Shown here: positions 1 through 8,170 of the stretch, piece by piece
Numbering within the stretch: position 1 is the first letter of the stretch
Layout: each line of letters opens with the position of its first letter
Source: a virus
DNA length: 44,719 bases
Virus record (IMG/VR): IMGVR_UViG_3300020215_000078
Location: 1-44,719 of that record
Direction: 5' to 3' (one strand)
Program-made: the position numbers and the translations under genes
Notes under the pieces: generated by a model
Told to the model about the DNA's origin: nothing
What the model saw: the letters and a program-made list of their open reading frames with translations, nothing else
Database searches by the model: none

Positions 1-127
1 CCTTCCCGGATATGCCGGGTCGCCCGGCTGGGGTTGTGCCTGCCCGGTGGGCAATCAACGTCGGTCGGTGCCACGATTGCGGCACCAAGTGTGACGGCGG
101 GCCGGGGTGTGGCGACATCCTCGATGA
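1..127. repeat. Terminal direct repeat, left copy (assembly overlap of a circular genome)
   Basis: These 127 bases are identical to the last 127 bases of the window. A gene reads in frame through the joined ends, so the repeat marks circularity rather than two genomic copies. The length of exactly 127 equals a common maximum k-mer of short-read assemblers (established knowledge). Real genome size would be 44,592 bp. Confidence 0.93.
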
Positions 128-329
128 TGAGCATGCGTACGGCCTCTGCCGCGACCGGGCGGTGGACTGGCTGGCAGAGCAGCGCCCCGGCCTTGTGATC
201 GAGGGACCATATCCCGATGACGCCGTGTGGGACATTGGTTCGAAGACGACATGGATAGCGTGCAGGACGACCCGCGACGAGGCTCTGCGCGATGCCGTCG
301 CCGCCGTTCTGGAACTCCGTGGTGCCTGA
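1..329 (+). CDS. Unknown late protein, C-terminal part (gene crosses the circle junction)
   Basis: This is the 3' part of a gene that starts at ATG 44496 and continues through the junction; joined, it gives about 145 residues. I do not recognise the family. A Cys cluster (CHDC at about residues 54-57 of the joined protein, followed by two further Cys and a CGD) could bind a metal. The C-terminal half has a mixed alpha/beta look with Trp-rich segments. It lies between the prohead protease and the DUF115-like protein in the head region. The stop at 327-329 overlaps the start of the next gene. Confidence 0.75.
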   Translation, partial: FPDMPGRPAGVVPARWAINVGRCHDCGTKCDGGPGCGDILDDEHAYGLCRDRAVDWLAEQRPGLVIEGPYPDDAVWDIGSKTTWIACRTTRDEALRDAVAAVLELRGA

Positions 330-1617
330 CCTCCCCGGCATCACCGTCGCCCTCTCTCTGACCCCCGCCGCCGTCCGCGCCGTGGACGAGATCGGGCTGC
401 ACGGCTACCTGCTCCTCTACCACCCCGGGCCGATCCCGCCCGAGCACGCGGCCACGCTGGCGATGCCCAACGTGCGGGTGTGCAAGGGCGTAGAGGGGAT
501 CAGGGACGCGGTGCGGGGGCTGGAGCGCTGGTTCGCCTGCGGCGTGCGGGTGCTGGAGCCACACGCGCGGCTGGACGAGGAGGGGGACCGCTTCCTGTCC
601 GCCCTCAACGAAACCCTCAAGGCCATGCGGATAGGGCTGGTGACGAACAGCGTGCTCATGCCGCAGTTCTTCCAGAACGCCCTGGACAACCTGCCGGCGT
701 TCGTTGAATGCGGGGGCGTGGCCGGCCTCAAGGACCGGGCGAAGCACGTCCCGGCCGTGATCGTGAGCGCCGGGCCGTCGCTGGCGAGGAACGTAGACCT
801 GCTCAAGGGCCGGGAGGACGAGTTCGTTATCGTCGCCGTCCAGACCGCCCTCAAGACCCTGCTCGGTAGGGGCATCCGGCCCCACTACGTCTGCGCCGTG
901 GACTTCCACCCGACCCTCAGCACGCGGTTCTTCGAGGGAGTGACCGCCGAGATGGTGGAGGGCGTCGAACTCGTGATGATGCCCACGGCCTGCCCCGGGG
1001 TGGCGCGGGCGTGGCCCGGCGCGATGCGGATGACGGGCGACCCTCTGCTCAGCGCGATTCTGGAGGACGACACCGTGGCCAGCCGAGGCATGTTCCCGAC
1101 CTCGGCCACCGTCGCCCACTTCGGCTACCACCTGGCCCGCCACCTCGGCTGCGATCCGGTCATCCTCATCGGGCAGGACCTGGGGTTCACGGACGGGGCG
1201 TACTACTCGGCCGGCGCCGCGATCCATCAGGTGTGGGCGGGCGAACTCAACGAGTTCAACACCCTTGAGATGATGGAGTGGCAGCGGGTCGCGCGCGGGC
1301 GGGACAGCAACCGTCTGGTGGAGGACCAGCAGGGGCGGCCCATGTACACCGACGCCCAGATGGCGACCTACCTGGACGTGTTCAACGCGCTGTTCCGGGC
1401 CGACCGGGACAAGGGGCTGACCACCATCGACGCGACGGAGGGCGGGGCGCGGAAGGACGCGGTGGAGCCGATGACGCTGCGCGAGGCGCTGGAGCGGCAC
1501 GGCGGCGAGTACCACTTCCTGCGCTACGTCCCGGCGGAGGCGCGGCCGGACGGGTCGTACCGGCGGGAGGAGCGGGAGGTCATCGCCCTGCTCCAGGCGA
1601 TGGCGGGCCACGCTTGA
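292..1617 (+). CDS. DUF115 / MptE-like (motility-associated-factor type) protein
   Basis: About 441 residues. The core VIVSAGPSL (about residue 157), followed by AVQTALKTLL and YVCAVDFHP, is the signature of the DUF115 superfamily, which covers 6-hydroxymethylpterin pyrophosphokinase MptE-like proteins and the Maf glycosyltransferases that modify flagellin with nonulosonic acids. Later FPTSATVAHF and ILIGQDLGFTDGAYY also fit that fold. In cells such proteins act on pterins or transfer sialic-like sugars; the substrate here is unknown. It sits between the prohead protease and the capsid gene. ATG 292 has a GAGG nine bases upstream, but GTG 322, overlapping the previous stop, is also possible because residues 1-12 look unlike the rest. 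Confidence 0.8.
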   Translation: MPSPPFWNSVVPDLPGITVALSLTPAAVRAVDEIGLHGYLLLYHPGPIPPEHAATLAMPNVRVCKGVEGIRDAVRGLERWFACGVRVLEPHARLDEEGDRFLSALNETLKAMRIGLVTNSVLMPQFFQNALDNLPAFVECGGVAGLKDRAKHVPAVIVSAGPSLARNVDLLKGREDEFVIVAVQTALKTLLGRGIRPHYVCAVDFHPTLSTRFFEGVTAEMVEGVELVMMPTACPGVARAWPGAMRMTGDPLLSAILEDDTVASRGMFPTSATVAHFGYHLARHLGCDPVILIGQDLGFTDGAYYSAGAAIHQVWAGELNEFNTLEMMEWQRVARGRDSNRLVEDQQGRPMYTDAQMATYLDVFNALFRADRDKGLTTIDATEGGARKDAVEPMTLREALERHGGEYHFLRYVPAEARPDGSYRREEREVIALLQAMAGHA

Positions 1618-1625
1618 CCCGGCAT

Positions 1626-1639
1626 GTAGCACAGGCTAC
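1626..1639. promoter_or_regulatory. Late palindrome GTAGC-ACAG-GCTAC upstream of the capsid gene
   Basis: Perfect 5-bp inverted repeat with a 4-base spacer, extending to 7 bp (ATGTAGC/GCTACAT). It lies in the 177-bp gap between the DUF115-like gene and the capsid gene. A weak -10-like GACAAT begins at 1653. The same palindrome occurs at 14552 and twice at 37277-37311, each time at the head of a late gene block. I infer an operator, activator site or part of a phage late promoter; the stem is too short for a convincing terminator. Confidence 0.65.
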
Positions 1640-1794
1640 ATTTCAGCGTCTCGACAATGTGACGGTCTTAGCCAGCCCGACACGTTGGTCCCCCGCAGGG
1701 TCCGGTCTCACAAAGGCCCCCATCCTGCCCGGCCAGCGGTCCCAGTTGTGCGAGCCGTGGTATCCACCACTGTTCCTCTACGGGATCGCTACCA

Positions 1795-3291
1795 ATGCCA
1801 TCAATGACCAAGGCCCAGCTTGCAGACATCTGCAAGGGGCAGGGCTACGCCGGCGACGAAACGCCGGACGCCATGAAGTCGTGGCTCAAGGCAGAAGGCT
1901 TCGAGCCGGTTGACGCGAGCGGCAAGGTCATCTCCATCGACCAGATCGAGGTGACGGACGCCCAGTCGCGCAAGACGTTCTCCATCCCCGCCAGCGTGGC
2001 CCCGGTCAACGCCGTTGACCCCAAGGCCGCCAAGTCCGCCGACGATGAGGCGTGGAACGCGCTCATCGAGGCCAAGATCGCTGACCGCATGCGCCGCATG
2101 GGCCTCCAGCAGGTCCACGGCCGCCCCGTGCCCATCTCCGAGACGGCCAGCGTCAAGAGCGGCGAGCAGCGGCTCTACGAGGACCGCATCAAGCACGGGC
2201 AGGCGTTCTTCAGCGACTACGGCGCCGCGGCCATGTGCAAGCACTGGCTCGCCGCCCAGGTCCTGCCCCTCACGGGCCGGATCGAGGAGGCCCAGGCCCA
2301 GACCAAGCAGTTCATGGAGATGCACGAGAAGGTGACGGGCCAGAAGGCCCTCACCACGCTCAGCCCCACCACGGGCTCGGCGCTCGTCCCCGACGCCTTC
2401 ATCCCCGACCTGATCCGCAACGTGACCGACGCGGGCGTGGCCCGCCGGCTCGCCAAGGTCGTGCAGATGCCGGCCGAGGAGATCTACATCCCCCGCCGCA
2501 CCGGCGGCCTCACGGGCTACTTCCTCGGCGAGACGGCCACGGCCACCCAGTCCACGGCCACCTACGACAACGTGTCGCTGCGGGCCAAGACCTACATCAT
2601 CCTGACCCTCGCCTCCGAGCAGATGTTCCAGGGCTCGGGCCTCTCCATCATGGACCTCACGATGGAGGAGATGGCCACCGCGCAGGCCCAGGCCGAGGAC
2701 GACTGCGTCCTCGTCGGCAACGGCACCAGCACCTACGGCCACATGACCGGCTTTGAGTACAAGTACGGCCTGACGGCCGCGAACACCGGCAAGAACGTGA
2801 CCGGCGGCGCGGACGCGACGGCCCACACCCAGACCGAGATCATCAACGCCATCGCGCGGGTGCCGTACTACGCACGCCGCAACATGGTCATCACCATCCA
2901 CCACAACCTCAAGCCGATCATCTTCGACCGGCTGTCCCAGAGCGTCCCCGGCGGGCTCACGCTCTCCGAGGTCGTGGGCTACGGGCTGGTCCAGAAGTGG
3001 CTCAACATCCCCATCATCGAGAACAACTCGATGTCGAGCGTCGCGGTGGCCTCCACCACGAACCGCCCCGGCGGCTTCACGGCCGGCGACCAGATCGACT
3101 TCCTCATCGGCGACTTCTCCCGCGCCGCCCTCTTCGGCGACCGCATGGCCGCCGAGGTCTCGGTCAGCCGCGAGCGGTACTTCGACCAGTACGCGGCGGG
3201 CATCCGCCTCGTGACCCGCTTCCACAACGTCGTCCACAGCGTGGGCGACGACACCACCGCCGGGCCGGTCGTGGCCTTCTGGCAGACCTAA
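1795..3291 (+). CDS. Major capsid protein, HK97 fold
   Basis: 498 residues. The middle and C-terminal parts have the classic HK97-family pattern: a conserved turn GSALVPDAFIPDLI (about residue 195) opens the mature capsid domain, then spine-helix and P-loop regions, with FLIGDFSRAALFGDR and RERYFDQYAAGIRL near the end. The first about 180 residues are charged and helical and likely form the cleaved delta (scaffold-like) domain, consistent with the protease encoded upstream. The extreme N-terminus (MTKAQLADICKGQGY) resembles a HeH/SAP-like helical motif. It forms the icosahedral shell. GGGA lies upstream of ATG 1795; ATG 1804 is an alternative start. Confidence 0.93.
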   Translation: MPSMTKAQLADICKGQGYAGDETPDAMKSWLKAEGFEPVDASGKVISIDQIEVTDAQSRKTFSIPASVAPVNAVDPKAAKSADDEAWNALIEAKIADRMRRMGLQQVHGRPVPISETASVKSGEQRLYEDRIKHGQAFFSDYGAAAMCKHWLAAQVLPLTGRIEEAQAQTKQFMEMHEKVTGQKALTTLSPTTGSALVPDAFIPDLIRNVTDAGVARRLAKVVQMPAEEIYIPRRTGGLTGYFLGETATATQSTATYDNVSLRAKTYIILTLASEQMFQGSGLSIMDLTMEEMATAQAQAEDDCVLVGNGTSTYGHMTGFEYKYGLTAANTGKNVTGGADATAHTQTEIINAIARVPYYARRNMVITIHHNLKPIIFDRLSQSVPGGLTLSEVVGYGLVQKWLNIPIIENNSMSSVAVASTTNRPGGFTAGDQIDFLIGDFSRAALFGDRMAAEVSVSRERYFDQYAAGIRLVTRFHNVVHSVGDDTTAGPVVAFWQT

Positions 3292-3304
3292 GGAGCACCT
3301 ACCC

Positions 3305-3781
3305 ATGCGACGCGACCGCGCAGACAAAGTCATCCAGATGATCCCGACGCGGAAGATCACCAACGCTTCCGTGTCGGCCGGCACCTACGGCTCCGGCGGC
3401 AACGGCACCAAGGGCATCGTGGACACCGCCGGGTACGACCTGGTGCGCGTGGAGGTGTCCCACGGCGTGGGCAACACCAAGCTCACCAAGTTCCACCTCG
3501 GCTTCCTCTCCGCGCCCAACTTCGCCATCGCCTCCGCGACTCTGTTCTCGGGGCTCACCTCGGGCATCGTCCTGTCCAACAAGACGGCCTCCCAGTCCGT
3601 GTACGGGTTCGACCTGTACCTCCCGGGCATCACGCACAAGCGGTACATGACGTGCAAGCTGACCAACAGCACCACGTCCTGCCCGTTCAGCGTCACGGCC
3701 CGCCTGCGGATGGCCAACGAGTTCCCGCCGGCCACGACCGGGTTCACCTCGCTCACGCAGTACGGCACGCCGTCCTCGTGA
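3305..3781 (+). CDS. Putative capsid-associated (decoration-like) protein
   Basis: 158 residues, Gly/Ser/Thr-rich and predicted mostly beta. AAGGAG lies eight bases before the ATG, and the gene directly follows the capsid gene, as expected for a highly translated virion protein. I do not recognise a family; the position and the beta-rich composition suggest a capsid decoration or stabilising protein. Its stop overlaps the next gene's GTG by 4 bases. Confidence 0.7.
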   Translation: MRRDRADKVIQMIPTRKITNASVSAGTYGSGGNGTKGIVDTAGYDLVRVEVSHGVGNTKLTKFHLGFLSAPNFAIASATLFSGLTSGIVLSNKTASQSVYGFDLYLPGITHKRYMTCKLTNSTTSCPFSVTARLRMANEFPPATTGFTSLTQYGTPSS

Positions 3782-4209
3782 CCGGGTTCGACGACCTCAA
3801 CGCCACGCTCGCGGAGACGCGGGCGCGGCTCTTTGAACGGAGGGCTCTCTGTGACGAGCTGGAGTCCATCCCCATGTCGGTTGCCGCGATGCTCGACCGC
3901 GAGTCCATCGCGTCGCTGCGGGCGTGGGGCGAGCCCCAGGACAACCCGGGTCTGCCCAAGCCCGAGCAACGCCGGGCGTTCCGGGTGGTCGGCCTCGTCG
4001 TCCCGCCCCACCTGGCCGGGTCGTACGAGCCGGGCGAGGTGTTCGCGGTCCCGGAGGACTGCTTCGCGGAATCCTGCGCCCGGGGCTGGTGCCGGCCGGC
4101 GACCGAGCAAGAGGCGCGGGACGGCCACGCCCAGGTCCACCCGATCTACCGGCGGCTCCCCCTCCTACGTCGTCTCCTTTTCTCCTCCGCCTCCCGGCCC
4201 GGGGCCTAG
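3778..4209 (+). CDS. Unknown head-region protein
   Basis: 143 residues from GTG 3778, chosen because GTGA overlaps the previous stop. The N-terminal third is helical and charged; the middle (AFRVVGLVVPPHLAGSYEPG) looks like a small beta domain. A Cys pair lies near residues 98-104. Family not recognised. It lies between capsid and connector genes, so a head completion or structural role is likely. Confidence 0.65.
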   Translation: MTGFDDLNATLAETRARLFERRALCDELESIPMSVAAMLDRESIASLRAWGEPQDNPGLPKPEQRRAFRVVGLVVPPHLAGSYEPGEVFAVPEDCFAESCARGWCRPATEQEARDGHAQVHPIYRRLPLLRRLLFSSASRPGA

Positions 4210-4227
4210 TGGCTCCGGGTCGGTTTT

Positions 4228-4416
4228 ATGAGCAAAGACCAGAGCGGAAGGCCGTGGTATCCGCACGAGCCCGAACGGCCCAACTGGCCGCCCCGGATCG
4301 TCATTCCAGACGACGCGAAGGTGGGCCGGATGGAAATCCACACCGATAGCCACGGCGGCACCGTGCAGAGTGGTGGTGCGTGTTGCTCTCTCCCCGTGCC
4401 CGAGCCCAAAGCGTGA
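4228..4416 (+). CDS. Small unknown protein in head block
   Basis: 62 residues, Pro-rich and hydrophilic (MSKDQSGRPWYP at the start). No convincing ribosome site precedes ATG 4228. The stop at 4414-4416 comes two bases before the next ATG, which supports it as an operon member. Function unknown. Confidence 0.5.
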   Translation: MSKDQSGRPWYPHEPERPNWPPRIVIPDDAKVGRMEIHTDSHGGTVQSGGACCSLPVPEPKA

Positions 4417-4417
4417 T

Positions 4418-4732
4418 ATGCCGACCCTCCGACGCGACAACTTCGTGAGCGTCCACCCCATCGGTGAGGACGTGGCCTACTGGCCCCCGCGGTCGTCGCT
4501 GGTGTGGTCGGGCGTCTACTTCGCCCCGGCCCTCATCGACTTCGGGGACCGCCGCCCGGGTGCGTTCACGGTGGACCACTTCCCGGCCCACGGGGAGATG
4601 ACGGCCGTGATGCCCGCGCCCGCGGGGATGCGGGCGTACTTCACCGCCCCCTACGGCATGTTCTGGCTGACCGACCCGGCCCAGCGCGAGCAGGGAATGC
4701 GAGGCGGGTTCATGGGGGTGCCCAGTGCCTGA
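4418..4732 (+). CDS. Unknown head-region protein
   Basis: 104 residues from ATG 4418, immediately after the previous stop. Aromatic-rich beta-type sequence (YWPPRSSLVWSGVYFAP, then YFTAPYGMFWLTD). Not recognised; perhaps a minor virion component given the neighbours. Its 3' end overlaps the next GTG start by 8 bases. Confidence 0.6.
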   Translation: MPTLRRDNFVSVHPIGEDVAYWPPRSSLVWSGVYFAPALIDFGDRRPGAFTVDHFPAHGEMTAVMPAPAGMRAYFTAPYGMFWLTDPAQREQGMRGGFMGVPSA

Positions 4733-5423
4733 ACTCACCTCCGTCTCCGCCGTTCAGACGTTCCTTGACGACACCACGCTGACCAGCGGGCAACTCACGC
4801 CCGCGATCAACGCCGCCGAGGACTTCATCGCCCGCTACTGCAACCGCTACGACGAGGCGGGGTTCAACCACTGGCTCACCGCCTCCCGCGTGGAGCGGCT
4901 GGACGGCAACCTCTTCAACCACCTGCTCCTCCGCTGGACGCCTGTGACCGCCATCGCGTCCGTGGCCCTGACCGACACCGCCTCATCGTCCACCAGCATC
5001 ACCCTGACGGACCTGGAGTGCGACGGCATCGCCATCGCCAGCCTGTCCACCAGCCCCGGGCGCACCGGCCGGCTGGGCTTCCGGGCCACGCCCAAGGCGT
5101 CTGCGGCGGCGTGGTTCGACAGCGGGTGGCCCCAGCCCTCGGGCCTCTCCTGGGTGCGCTCCCCGAACTTCCGGGGCACCGCCTCCGGCGTCGTCGTCAC
5201 CTACACCGGCGGGTACGCCTCGGCCGGCGTCCTGCCCCGCGACCTGACGTACGTCGCCACCATGATGGCCGCGAGCATGTACCGCCAGCAGACGACCGAC
5301 CCCGACGTAATCTCCGAGTCGCTGGGGGAGTGGTCGCAGACGCGACGCAACGGCAAGGAAGAGGACACCACGCTGGGCAGTCCCTTCGCCATTCTGGAGC
5401 GCTACCGGAGGTACACCGCCTAA
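4725..5423 (+). CDS. Head-tail connector / adaptor (gp6/Gp15-like)
   Basis: 232 residues from GTG 4725. The N-terminal helical part (TSVSAVQTFLDDTTLTSGQL, INAAEDFIARYCNRY) and the C-terminal helix (DLTYVATMMAASMYRQQ) match the gp6-like/YqbG head-tail adaptor pattern, in which a ring of subunits sits under the portal. A central beta insertion (about 75-165) is longer than in the minimal family. It is followed directly by the head-closure gene, the usual order. Stop and next start overlap (TAATG). Confidence 0.75.
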   Translation: MPELTSVSAVQTFLDDTTLTSGQLTPAINAAEDFIARYCNRYDEAGFNHWLTASRVERLDGNLFNHLLLRWTPVTAIASVALTDTASSSTSITLTDLECDGIAIASLSTSPGRTGRLGFRATPKASAAAWFDSGWPQPSGLSWVRSPNFRGTASGVVVTYTGGYASAGVLPRDLTYVATMMAASMYRQQTTDPDVISESLGEWSQTRRNGKEEDTTLGSPFAILERYRRYTA

Positions 5424-6133
5424 TGGGCGTTCCCTCCATCGTCTCCGTGACCCTCGGCTCCGGCGGCTCCCAGTTCACCGTGACCTGGAGCGAGGCCGTG
5501 GACCGCGAGCCGGGCGCGACGATCACCCTGTCGTCCCCCGCGCGGCTGGCGTCCCACACCGCCACCTACCAGTCCGGCACCGGCACCGCCGCGATCGTCT
5601 ACACCGCCTCGGGGTTCATCGTCTACCAGAACGAGACGGTGGAGATCCAGGCCGCAGCCGGGCTCGTCTCCAGCGTCTCCACCGACGACCCCAGCGCCGC
5701 CTTCGAGGACCAGGCCGTCACCAACGGCAGCACCCAGACGCTCCCCACCGCCTGCGACGGCCGCGCGCGGGGGATGATGACGCAGAAGTGCATGGTGCTG
5801 CGGGAGACGGAAACGCAGTCGAGCACGAGCGCCGGCGTCAAGACTACATGGGCACCCATCTACTGGCCGGTCTGCTGCTCGATACAGGGCCGGTCGTCGC
5901 GGGAGGCGTACGGCACCGGAAAGCCAGAGGATGCGGCGTCCTATATCGGGTACTTCCCCGCGAGCCTGGACCTGCGGGCCACTGACCGCATCTGCCAGAT
6001 CAGCGGCGGTGGCGTTCGCGGACTCTCTCAGAAGATCCTGACCGTCGTCGGCAAGCCCATCGACCATGCCGGACGTGGCGGGTATCTCGCGGCCCCTCTA
6101 GAGACTGTGGAGGGGAATGATGCTGGCGACTAA
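5423..6133 (+). CDS. Head closure protein with N-terminal Ig-like extension
   Basis: 236 residues from ATG 5423. Residues about 1-110 form a Ser/Thr-rich beta domain (VTWSEAVDREPGATITLSS) like SwmB/Ig-type modules found in surface proteins. Residues about 118-236 (MMTQKCMVLRETETQSS, then YIGYFPASLDLRATDRI) resemble the SPP1 gp16/HK97-type head-closure domain that plugs the neck. The join at about 5770 coincides with a visible drop in GC, so the gene may be a mosaic. An antisense homing endonuclease gene follows immediately. Confidence 0.7.
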   Translation: MGVPSIVSVTLGSGGSQFTVTWSEAVDREPGATITLSSPARLASHTATYQSGTGTAAIVYTASGFIVYQNETVEIQAAAGLVSSVSTDDPSAAFEDQAVTNGSTQTLPTACDGRARGMMTQKCMVLRETETQSSTSAGVKTTWAPIYWPVCCSIQGRSSREAYGTGKPEDAASYIGYFPASLDLRATDRICQISGGGVRGLSQKILTVVGKPIDHAGRGGYLAAPLETVEGNDAGD

Positions 6134-6137
6134 CCGT

Positions 6138-6989
6138 CTATTCGACGTGCGCCCAGACTTTGCGCTGGCCGATCAGACCTACCAAGGAACGGCTGACTCC
6201 GTACCTACCAGCCACAGATCGCTGCGACTCGCCAGCAGCAAGCGCCGATCGTATTTCAGCCACTTCGGTTTCTCTGAGCTTGGCCTGAGAGTGCAGTTCT
6301 CCGCGAGAAGAAATGCAGACTCGCACCGGTCCGCCCACATGCTTCCATGTGCGTCCCTGTCTGGCATGGTCAATGGCCGTCTGGGATACGCCAAGCCTGC
6401 GAGCCAGGGCCGCGCTCGATGTGCCGATGTCGGCTCGTATGTGTTGCACCAACTCGTCATTCAGCCTGGCTTTGTGATGACGACCACCGCGATGGTATAT
6501 CTTCTTGGTACCAATGGGGCCAGGCGCTTCTCGGTAGACCAGGCCCTTCCTGATTCGATGTATACAGCCTCGGCTCACGCCGAGAGTATCGGCCCACACT
6601 TCCTCGCTGATCTCGCCAGCACTCAGCCTGACCGCTTCCACTTGCCCGCTGGTCAGCCGCCTGCCAGGACCGTGGCGACCCAAGACTCGGTAGCGGTGCA
6701 GATTATTGTCGGCCCGAGTGGCGTATTCGAGGTTGTCAAGCCTGTTGTCGTGGCGAACGCCGTTCTTGTGATTCACATCCATTCCAGCCGGCGCAGGCCC
6801 CACGAAGGCAGCCATGACCACGCGATGCGTGAACACGCTTTTGCACTTGTTCCCTGGACGGGGAAAGCTGACGGCCTTATACCCGTTGACGGTGCGCTTC
6901 CCGACCACCTTTGCGACTCGCCCTTGGCTGCTCACGATGTAGCCGGGTTCGCCAGGCACGTCCTTCCAGACTTCTGTGTCCATGAGCAC
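6138..6989 (-). CDS. HNH homing endonuclease (NUMOD4 + HNH + three HTH repeats)
   Basis: 283 residues on the minus strand, inside the rightward late operon. Residues about 5-40 (WKDVPGEPGYIVSSQGRV) are a NUMOD4 domain. Residues about 55-95 form the HNH: HRVVMAAFVG, VNHKNGVRHDNRLDNLEY. Three tandem HTH modules follow (about 112-155, 172-217, 234-282); the second and third end in W-K/A-HV and contain GVSQTAIDHA or GVSRSLVGLI. Such enzymes cut a specific DNA site to spread their own gene. The insertion separates the head-closure gene from the neck gene without breaking either. Start ATG 6989 or 6983; neither has a strong ribosome site. Confidence 0.88.
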   Translation of the reverse strand: MLMDTEVWKDVPGEPGYIVSSQGRVAKVVGKRTVNGYKAVSFPRPGNKCKSVFTHRVVMAAFVGPAPAGMDVNHKNGVRHDNRLDNLEYATRADNNLHRYRVLGRHGPGRRLTSGQVEAVRLSAGEISEEVWADTLGVSRGCIHRIRKGLVYREAPGPIGTKKIYHRGGRHHKARLNDELVQHIRADIGTSSAALARRLGVSQTAIDHARQGRTWKHVGGPVRVCISSRGELHSQAKLRETEVAEIRSALAAGESQRSVAGRYGVSRSLVGLIGQRKVWAHVE

Positions 6990-7015
6990 ATCTTACCAGA
7001 GAGGCGGGCCGCGTA

Positions 7016-7684
7016 GTGGCCGACGTACAGGTCACATTCAAGACGGACCAGTTCATGCAGGCGCTGACGCCGGCGGTGAGCAAGGGCTTGTTCGCTGCCG
7101 CGACCGTGGGGGCAGCAAAGGCATCTGAACTCGTGAGTACCAAGTCGTTCCCGGATGTCTCCGCCCCCGGCGAGCCTCCTTCTCGCGACACTGGGCAACT
7201 GGAGGAGTCCATCGCTGCCGTCCACCCCGCGCGCCTCGGCACCCCCCTCAAGGCGTTCTACGGGGCGTCGAAGAGATATGCGCGGAAGCTGGAGTTCGGT
7301 GGGATCATCCGGGCGAAGAAGGGCAAGTTCCTTGTGGTGCCCGTCAACCGGCTGCTCGCACGTCGCGTCATCGCCCGCGGCGGTGGCAAGATCAAGGGCA
7401 ATCCCCTGCTCCAGTTCGTCCCTAGCCCGAAAGGCGGCGGGGTTCTCGTTCTAAAGGACAAGGCCCGCATCGGCTATGGCTCAACGTTCAAGAAGATCCG
7501 CGGCAAGGCTTCCGAGACCTTCGCGGCTGGCACCGTCGTGTTCGTGCTCAAGAAGCAGGTGGTTATCCAGCCGCGGCCATTCATGGCACGGTCCGCGCAG
7601 CTTGCGGCACCCGCGATGAAGGACGCCTTCGTTCGCTCGGCCCGTGAAGAGTTGATGAAGGTGGCGACGGTGGACCGCAAATGA
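7016..7684 (+). CDS. HK97 gp10-like neck / tail completion protein
   Basis: 222 residues from GTG 7016. The N-terminal helical segment, a SRDTGQLEESI motif and KRYARKLEFGG, and the C-terminal RPFMARSAQLAAPAMKDAF are typical of HK97 gp10-family proteins, which lie at the head-tail interface. It is followed by a tail terminator-like gene with a 4-base overlap. Family assignment is by pattern, so moderately sure. Confidence 0.78.
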   Translation: MADVQVTFKTDQFMQALTPAVSKGLFAAATVGAAKASELVSTKSFPDVSAPGEPPSRDTGQLEESIAAVHPARLGTPLKAFYGASKRYARKLEFGGIIRAKKGKFLVVPVNRLLARRVIARGGGKIKGNPLLQFVPSPKGGGVLVLKDKARIGYGSTFKKIRGKASETFAAGTVVFVLKKQVVIQPRPFMARSAQLAAPAMKDAFVRSAREELMKVATVDRK

Positions 7685-8151
7685 ACATCGCGGACATCCA
7701 TCTCGTTCTAAAGACTCGCGCGGCCGCGGACACCGGCTCGGGCGGACTGTTCAACGCCGCGTCGCCCCTCATCAATGCGTGGTACCCCAGCCGCATTCCT
7801 GCAAGCGTGCAATACCCCTACGTGGTCCAGACCGTGACGGGGGTGCCCAACCGGCCGGCTTTCGCCAAAGACGTGGTGAGCGTCACGTTCCGAGCGTCGG
7901 TTTGGGTGCCGTGGAAGTCGCACACCGACACAGACCCAATGCAGACGGCCAGCAACATCCTCAAGAGGATCTACGGCAACTGGAGTAGCAGCGCCCCAAG
8001 CACGCAGCCGACCCACGGTTTCCACAGGTACAAGCCAACGCTCACTTCCCCGTGGACGGCCACCTTCATCAAGTACGACGACACCTTTGACGAGTCCGAC
8101 GACCACTACATCAACCTCATCCCGCAGTTCTCGTTCACGATGAGCCAATGA
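7681..8151 (+). CDS. Tail terminator-like protein
   Basis: 156 residues, ATGA overlap with the previous gene. Short alpha/beta protein with NIADIHLVLKTRAA at the start and a long central strand region (YPYVVQTVTGVPN, VVSVTFRASVWVP). Position between the gp10-like gene and the tail tube gene matches tail terminators (DUF3168-like), which cap the finished tail tube. Assignment rests mostly on order and size. Confidence 0.68.
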   Translation: MNIADIHLVLKTRAAADTGSGGLFNAASPLINAWYPSRIPASVQYPYVVQTVTGVPNRPAFAKDVVSVTFRASVWVPWKSHTDTDPMQTASNILKRIYGNWSSSAPSTQPTHGFHRYKPTLTSPWTATFIKYDDTFDESDDHYINLIPQFSFTMSQ

Positions 8152-8170
8152 CCTCTACTGGAGCTACATC

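Noticed and set aside
1626-1639. Late palindrome as a transcription terminator
   Set aside because: The stem is only 5-7 bp and not GC-rich enough, there is no T tract, and the copies stand before genes, not after operons.
6117-7016. Plus-strand open frame opposite the homing endonuclease
   Set aside because: Lacks domains, whereas the minus strand gives clear NUMOD4 and HNH motifs.
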